From: Pseudorasbora parva
Lineage: Eukaryota; Chordata; Actinopteri; Cypriniformes; Gobionidae
Direction of reading: 5' to 3'
DNA length: 64,000 nucleotides
Assembly: GCF_024679245.1 (NCBI RefSeq)
Contig: NC_090178.1
Coordinates: forward strand, 13,531,861-13,595,860
Shown: positions 35,080-64,000 of the stretch, in pieces
How positions within the stretch are numbered: the stretch's first letter is position 1
How the letters are laid out: every line of letters starts with the position of its first letter
The notes under the pieces: model-generated
What the model was told of the DNA's origin: nothing
Seen by the model: the letters and a program-made list of their open reading frames with translations, nothing else
The model's database searches: none
Program-made: the position numbers and the translations under genes

Positions 35080-36185
35080 CTGCGTCCGAAAACCTAGGCC
35101 GCTGGCTCATTGCCTCTTTGCATTATCAGGCAATGGCTTGTAAGGCAGCATTTTGTGCGTGAAGGCACCTCACGAAACTGATTTCGGACAGAGTTCTTAG
35201 GCAGTGTAACAGTTTAATGTTCTACAGCAAAATAGAGAGAGCTTTGGTGAGAACTAAACACATATTTAATTAGTAATTTCTCGCTAGAAATGACATCAGA
35301 AGTGGAAAATATTGGTTAAAAACATAGCCTGACAAGCCAGACCCACATCAAGATGTTTGGTCTGGAAACTCCCCATTGACAGGGCTCAATCCGAGGGGCG
35401 GGATAAACGGTTGTCTTTCAAACTCCCGCTGCACGCAATTGGATAGTGTTCAGAGGGATCATTAAACTGTAACACTGCCTAAGAAGTCTGTCCGAAATCA
35501 GTTTCGTGAGGTACCTTCAGAGCAACGTGAAGCAGCGCTCGTTGATAGATTATACATTCGCTGTATCCGGTCGGCAAATCTCTGAACACATCTTCCCTTT
35601 TTAAGAATGACTTCAGTGCTGTTCTTTGTTCTTTTCTCAGAGAAAAGCTTAACTCCAAGTCTTCCAGAGTTGCGGTCAAAGCTGATTCGAAAGACCGCCG
35701 TTCGCCAGCTTCTGTGTTTACTAGTAGCACTTAAGCGCAACTCTGCCGTCACTATGTTAAGTCCCGCCCCCTGTCACCACCAACTCTATACACGATGTGA
35801 TTGGCCCGACCAGAGTTTGGCGTTTACAGCTCAGAAGTGTATTGAGAGTTGTTAGACGACACTCGCGACAGATTAGATTTGCTGCCGCTAGGGTGCATCT
35901 AGATTTCTAGGCTATTAAAAACACATTTACACACAAACTGACAAGCAAACACAACTTTCGGACACCATCTTATTTTCCAAGCTCGACTGTCACTGAATGG
36001 AAAGCACAGGATTGTGGGATATCAAAGGCAGCGAAGGATACATGTATACTGCCTTCAAAAATCCATCAGATGAAGGTCTCTCAGGAGACAGGAAGTGAAG
36101 AAAACATTAGATTCGGACATTGCTTGATGCCTTCTGCCTTCAAATGTGTCCTCCAAAGGCAGCATTTTCCAGGTTTCGGACGCAG
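35080..36185. mobile_element. element with CTGCGTCCGAAA inverted ends, split by a later insertion
   Basis: The left end 'ctgcgtccgaaaacct' and right end 'aggtttcggacgcag' are inverted. Inside is another inverted pair, 35163-35221 ('cctcacgaaactgatttcgg') with 35463-35516. The 590-bp helicase-bearing element at 35325-35914 sits within. No target duplication of the outer element is clear. Confidence 0.5.
35325..35914 (-). mobile_element. 9-bp-TSD transposon with RecQ-helicase-like exon fragment (copy 2)
   Basis: The element runs TAGCCTGAC...TCTAGGCTA between perfect 9-bp direct repeats TTAAAAACA (35316-35324 and 35915-35923). From 35730 the minus strand encodes RSFESALTATLEDLELSF, then LRKEQRTALKSFLKREDVF, then DLPTGYSECIIYQ. 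This resembles the Q-motif and motif I of RecQ/DEAD helicases (Q..A...L...D....PTG.GKS..YQ), but the Walker-A GKS is lost. Copy 1 at 12751 shares both ends and the exon start. A 9-bp duplication is typical of Mutator-like elements; the class remains open. Confidence 0.75.
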
Positions 36186-38223
36186 ACAACTTAATGACAT
36201 CATATAATTTAAAAAAAGCAACCTGGCAAAAAACTTAGAAAACAAAAATGAAAAAACACGCATTTCTGGACCTTTATAAGGAAACAGACAAACGTCCAAA
36301 CCAACATAAAGTTAGATAAAATAAATGTGCACTGTTTGATGAACATGATTCCCAATAATTTATATTCACGATGTTATGATATTTGTACACACTTTACAAT
36401 TTTTTTCAATGTTATAATTAAAATTTTAATTCAATTTGAAGCAGGTTTTTTATGTGACAGTATTAATTAAAGCTTCTTAACAGTCAAGATCAAATTATCT
36501 TTGATCTGCATCAAACCACTCCCATATTATCCGCCATCACTCAAATTAATTCACAACGAAGATTAACTGCACAATGTGTGTAAACCTCCAATACAACTAT
36601 AAAGTAATTATTCCATCACAATTCACAATCTCAATCAAGTGACTATACGCAGATTTTACACAACATTAAAATATTAATTTAAAAAAACTTTTATATTTAT
36701 TATTATTTAAAATTATTATTGCCCCTGGTTCACTAATGAAGTCTTGTAATAAAGATTTTAAGTGTCACCACAAGATGCAATCTTATCCTGTTTACATGAA
36801 ATACTGCTCCCGAGCAGGTTTAAGCTGTTGCTATGACAGCAAGTCCAGGATGAGCATCGAAGAACCAAATAATCCGAGATCAAGCCTCGATTTCTTTATT
36901 TCGAACATGATTTCTTAATGTCTATATCAGGGCCATTTAATTGGAATACATTTTTTACATACAGTTCCTTTAATGTAAGTGTATTTTCTTATGTGACATC
37001 TTTAGCCTGTGTTACTGATAATTCAAGATAGATGATTTATCTATCATTTATCTAGAGTTAAACAAGAGGTTTATGCATTTTATTTCTGGAAAAATTCCTC
37101 AGATGGCGCAAATATGGTCAATTTGCGTCATCGGAGGAATTTTTTGGCCAGAGGCTAAAGACTACAGCCAGCAGAGGGAGCCATTTCCACATGTTTTCAA
37201 ACCACACATGGGGGATGGGAGATCATTCATGTAAACGGTGCGGCCAGCAAAGCAAAGTAAGTCTTTGAACTTCTCAAACTAATTCCTATGAAAGTTAAGC
37301 TTTCAAAGGCATGAACTGAAAATGCAGCAGACTGAACATGTGCTGTAAATCTATGCCCCAGACACGTTTACCTCAACTCTCATCACGAGCTCATCCATGA
37401 CTGTCAATGTAATCTGACTCCTGTAGCATTTTGGGCTGTGACACTTCCTTAGCGACTAAATCACATATTAAACAGACATGTTCAGTTTTTAATTGTAGTG
37501 TGTTCTCTAACTGAACTGATTTTATGAAAATAAACGGCGTCATGGTAGGAACGTGAAAGTTATTCAGTAACCTAGTAGCATTGGCTTTGGGAGTGGCCTC
37601 GTAGGGCAGCGAAGCATTCTGGCAATTGTTGTCTTTCATCACCATGAAACAAAAATAAATTTTCTGTCTTTACTCAGTCTAGAAGGTACCAAATTAAAAA
37701 ATAATTTCACATTTCTATAAATTAATGACCCAGTTTAAATACAGATTCATCTTCCCAGCACTGAAGTACTCCTTTAAATTTCATTTTTGGGTGAACTAAC
37801 CCTTTAATGTTATTTTTCGGAATCTACGGTAATGCAGGGCTGTCATTCAGTGTATGGGGGCGGGCCGGCGAGGTATATGAGGAATGTGACACCACATTCC
37901 TCAGAGAATCAAAACGGCTTGTCTAATGAGACTGCCTTGGTTTAATGAGGCTTAAAAAATGAGTGGGTGGATTTTTTCCTTGCAGGGTGGTTGTGTTCAC
38001 ACACTGTCAACACACATTTATATTCAATAATACAACAATATAAAATCAGATTTTGCATAATAAGTGACCTTTTTAATAAATGTTGTATGTTGGGCTATAC
38101 AGTGGGTGCCTTAAAAAACTAACAAGGCTGGCATTTAGCTTTTTGCTCAAAGAAAAGAGGCTATACACAGAGAAAAGGGGTGTCAAATTTGTATCTTTAG
38201 GGGTACAACAGCTTGTCGCTTTT

Positions 38224-38473
38224 AAAGGGATAGTTTACCCAAAAATGTTAATTTGATGTTTATCTGCTTTCCCAGGGCATCAAAGATGTACAGGTGTGTT
38301 TTTTTCATAACACAAATTAAGACTTTTTTCTCCAATTGTTGCTCGTAGAATGCATGTCAATGGGAGACTTATTTTAATTAGATCCCATGACTGAAGAAAC
38401 AAACACACCTACATCTTGAGGGGTAAGCAGATAAACATCAAATTAAAATTTGTGGGTAAACTATCGCTTTAAA
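38224..38473. mobile_element. short MITE with AAAGGGATAGTTTACCC ends
   Basis: The termini 'aaagggatagtttaccc' and 'gggtaaactatcgcttt' are inverted, as are the internal blocks 'catcaaagatgtacaggtgt' and 'acacctacatcttgag'. It is about 250 bp and noncoding. Confidence 0.7.
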
Positions 38474-38906
38474 AAGACATCTTTGTACCTTTTTTACTCC
38501 TAAAAGGAGCACGTACTGTCCTTTTAGGGGTACTGCCCCATCGACAAGCTGTTGTACCCCTAAAGGTACAATTTTGACACCCTTTTTCTCTGGGGCTGAT
38601 TTGAATACTGATATTCCTGTATCTAGGGGTTTAATAATCAGATGTGTTCTGTATAAATCTTGGAACAGTGACATTTTAAGATGCCAGACTAAGATAAAGC
38701 GATAAGAAAGAGGAAATGTTTTATGCCTAAGATATTGTCATTTTGATAGAGCCTACTTTTTTTATTTATGGAATTGTATATAATTTTGATAATGCTAATA
38801 AGTTATAATGGTTGGACACATGGGGTCAATACTAATTTAATACAAAAATAAAGAGGAATATGATCAATTTCAAAAATACCTTTTAATTATTTAATTTTTA
38901 ATTTAG

Positions 38907-38907
<1 letters not shown>

Positions 38908-38993
<86 letters not shown>
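38908..38993. repeat. (AT)n microsatellite
   Basis: An AT dinucleotide run of about 85 bp in the intergenic spacer upstream of sh3bp5. Confidence 0.95.
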
Positions 38994-38994
<1 letters not shown>

Positions 38995-39294
38995 CTATTA
39001 TATTATTATTTTTAAATAATGTTTAATCAAAAATCACGCGGAAAGAAAACAAACACATTGAAGTTGGATTTTTCTAACTTGCAGAAAAATGCCCATAAAA
39101 TCGTATAGCCTAAAGGTTTATTAATTTTTATATGGACATGATGGACACAACCGGGAATATTTTTCATGGAATGACACCCGTACACTTATCAGGTCCAACA
39201 CTGGAAGCCTATGCTATTTCTTTAGACAACGCGTCTTTGTGCCAACAATTTGACACTCATTGGCGATAAGTGTCGAGCTGAAGAGAAAAGCCAA

Positions 39295-39304
39295 GGGGGC
39301 GGGG
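39295..39304 (+). promoter_or_regulatory. sh3bp5: GC box in the sh3bp5 promoter region
   Basis: GGGGGCGGGG, an Sp1/KLF-type GC box, lies 257 bases before the start codon, with an inverted CCAAT (ATTGG at 39259) just upstream and CG-rich sequence to about 39410. Short upstream ATGs (39428 and 39454) open frames that close within a few codons. The transcription start is not determined. Confidence 0.45.
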
Positions 39305-39560
39305 ACAGACTTCACCTTGTCTTCACTCTTCACGGCTTCCATACAGCACAGCTGTGTGTGTGTGTGTGTGTGGACGCGCGGGGATCCATCCAGACACGCG
39401 CGTGGGTCTCTGCATTTCTCTCATTAAATGAGGAATCCGGACAGCGTCGGGGAATGATATCTGTTGGTGTGTAGCATAGTCTTTAACGGACGCATATACT
39501 TAGAATTCACCTCACAGGAGGGCATTTCTTTGTTTATTTTTTGCAAGATAATAAAATAAA

Positions 39561-63154
<23,594 letters not shown>

Positions 63155-64000
63155 CTGCAATGGCTGCTACGCCGGCGTTGATGTATTCATCCACATTCTG
63201 TGTGCTATCGAGAGGCACTGGCAGCCACTCGTCCTCCACTTCAGTGTCTTCCCAGCTCATTCCTCTCACTGTCTAGAATGTTCTGCCAAATTTCAGACTG
63301 AACTATCACTCGATCTTACAGGTGTGAGAAGCAACCCATGACTTGATGTGCTGAGGAGACAAATCTGCCATTTGAAGGGGCATAGATCTGGGTTAAGCTT
63401 TGAAATGAAGACAAATCTCTCCATAAAATACATCTATTGTGAAATCAACATTCCCACACGTTCCAGTTAAGATATACAGAGTCTAAAGTCCCTTAAAGAT
63501 GACGTTAGCACTTGTTATGGTACACTTTTCCTTTTACTAAAGAAATACATAAGAGATTAGTTATGCTGTAGATGTTTGCCACTTGTTGTCTTTCAAATCA
63601 GTGTAACTGTCATTGGAAAAATACAGTTATTTGTGTGGCAGTATAATGTTACAACTGTTTGAGTTACTGTATATTAGGAAATCTGCGCATGAACAGACTC
63701 GCCTGCATGTCCTTCATAAACTCTTAAACAAGGACTGAAAACCGTCTGAGGAACCACTGCGCTGCATCGGTGAGTCTTGAGGAAGTGAAGCCAACCAGCT
63801 GCGTCTCAAGTCACCTTCTCTGTCGTCCAGAGATCTGCAGCAGCAACAGGCTGATCCGTACAGGTCACTTTCACCTTCCTTCACAAGCCAAAAGTGTGAG
63901 CTTCCCTACATGGGTGGACTGCGTGCATGCCGCTCCATTTTTCTCTCTCTACACAAAGAACAGTTATTTTCAATATAAAAAGAGCAATAGAGACAGATTC
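63155..64000 (+). other. sh3bp5: sh3bp5 3' UTR and downstream sequence to the window end
   Basis: The region after the TGA at 63152-63154 is of mixed composition with no splice sites needed and no second gene recognised. I saw no certain poly(A) hexamer before the window end, so the 3' UTR may continue beyond it. Confidence 0.5.

Larger units (their letters stand above)
33821..39560. other. intergenic region between mrps15 (minus) and sh3bp5 (plus)
   Basis: This 5.7-kb spacer separates two divergently transcribed genes. It contains nested transposons (35080-36185), a small element (38224-38473), one end of a GGGTTAGTTCACCC-type element near 37772-37806, and an AT microsatellite. I found no further exon. 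The segment next to the mrps15 start (33821-33960) should contain its promoter, but no motif stands out. Confidence 0.6.

Overview
The window is vertebrate nuclear DNA from a teleost, most likely a cyprinid (carp/goldfish/zebrafish group). Long introns with GT-AG junctions and vertebrate orthologues show this, as do several Tc1-like lineages, abundant 'GGGTTAGTTCACCCAAAAATGA'-type elements and long AT/TG microsatellites. The species cannot be fixed from the sequence alone. All gene models were built by hand: exons were recognised from conserved protein segments (human proteins recalled from memory) and joined only where splice sites and phases agree. No RNA gene, CRISPR array or recognisable retroviral gene was found.

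Layout. (1) 1-2400: intergenic, repeat remnants only. (2) 2406-14404, minus strand: oscp1 in 11 coding exons (390 aa) with a likely poly(A) signal at 2406 and a perfect RFX X-box match 138 bp upstream of its start codon. (3) 15316-16620, minus: a small PLAC8/cornifelin-family gene (114 aa, 3 coding exons). (4) 17064-33820, minus: mrps15, the mitochondrial ribosomal protein uS15m, in 8 coding exons (263 aa), with a GC-AG intron and introns full of foldback and Tc1-like elements. (5) 33821-39560: intergenic spacer between divergent genes, with nested transposons. (6) 39561-63154, plus: sh3bp5 in 9 coding exons (448 aa), followed by its 3' UTR to the window end.

The genes do not form one pathway. 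oscp1 next to mrps15 matches human 1p34.3, whereas SH3BP5 lies at 3p25 in human, so the window probably spans a fish-specific synteny junction. oscp1 is a cilium/flagellum-associated gene, mrps15 a mitoribosome component, and sh3bp5 a JNK-docking protein and Rab11 exchange factor.

The most unusual content is mobile DNA. Two copies of a TTAA-flanked element (8711-10202 and, inverted, 57657-58842) carry a THAP-domain exon facing in from one end and a second protein-coding first exon facing in from the other. Two copies of a second family (12751-13032 and 35325-35914) have 9-bp target duplications and a RecQ-helicase-like exon fragment. Both families look like internally deleted derivatives of larger autonomous elements that carry several genes.
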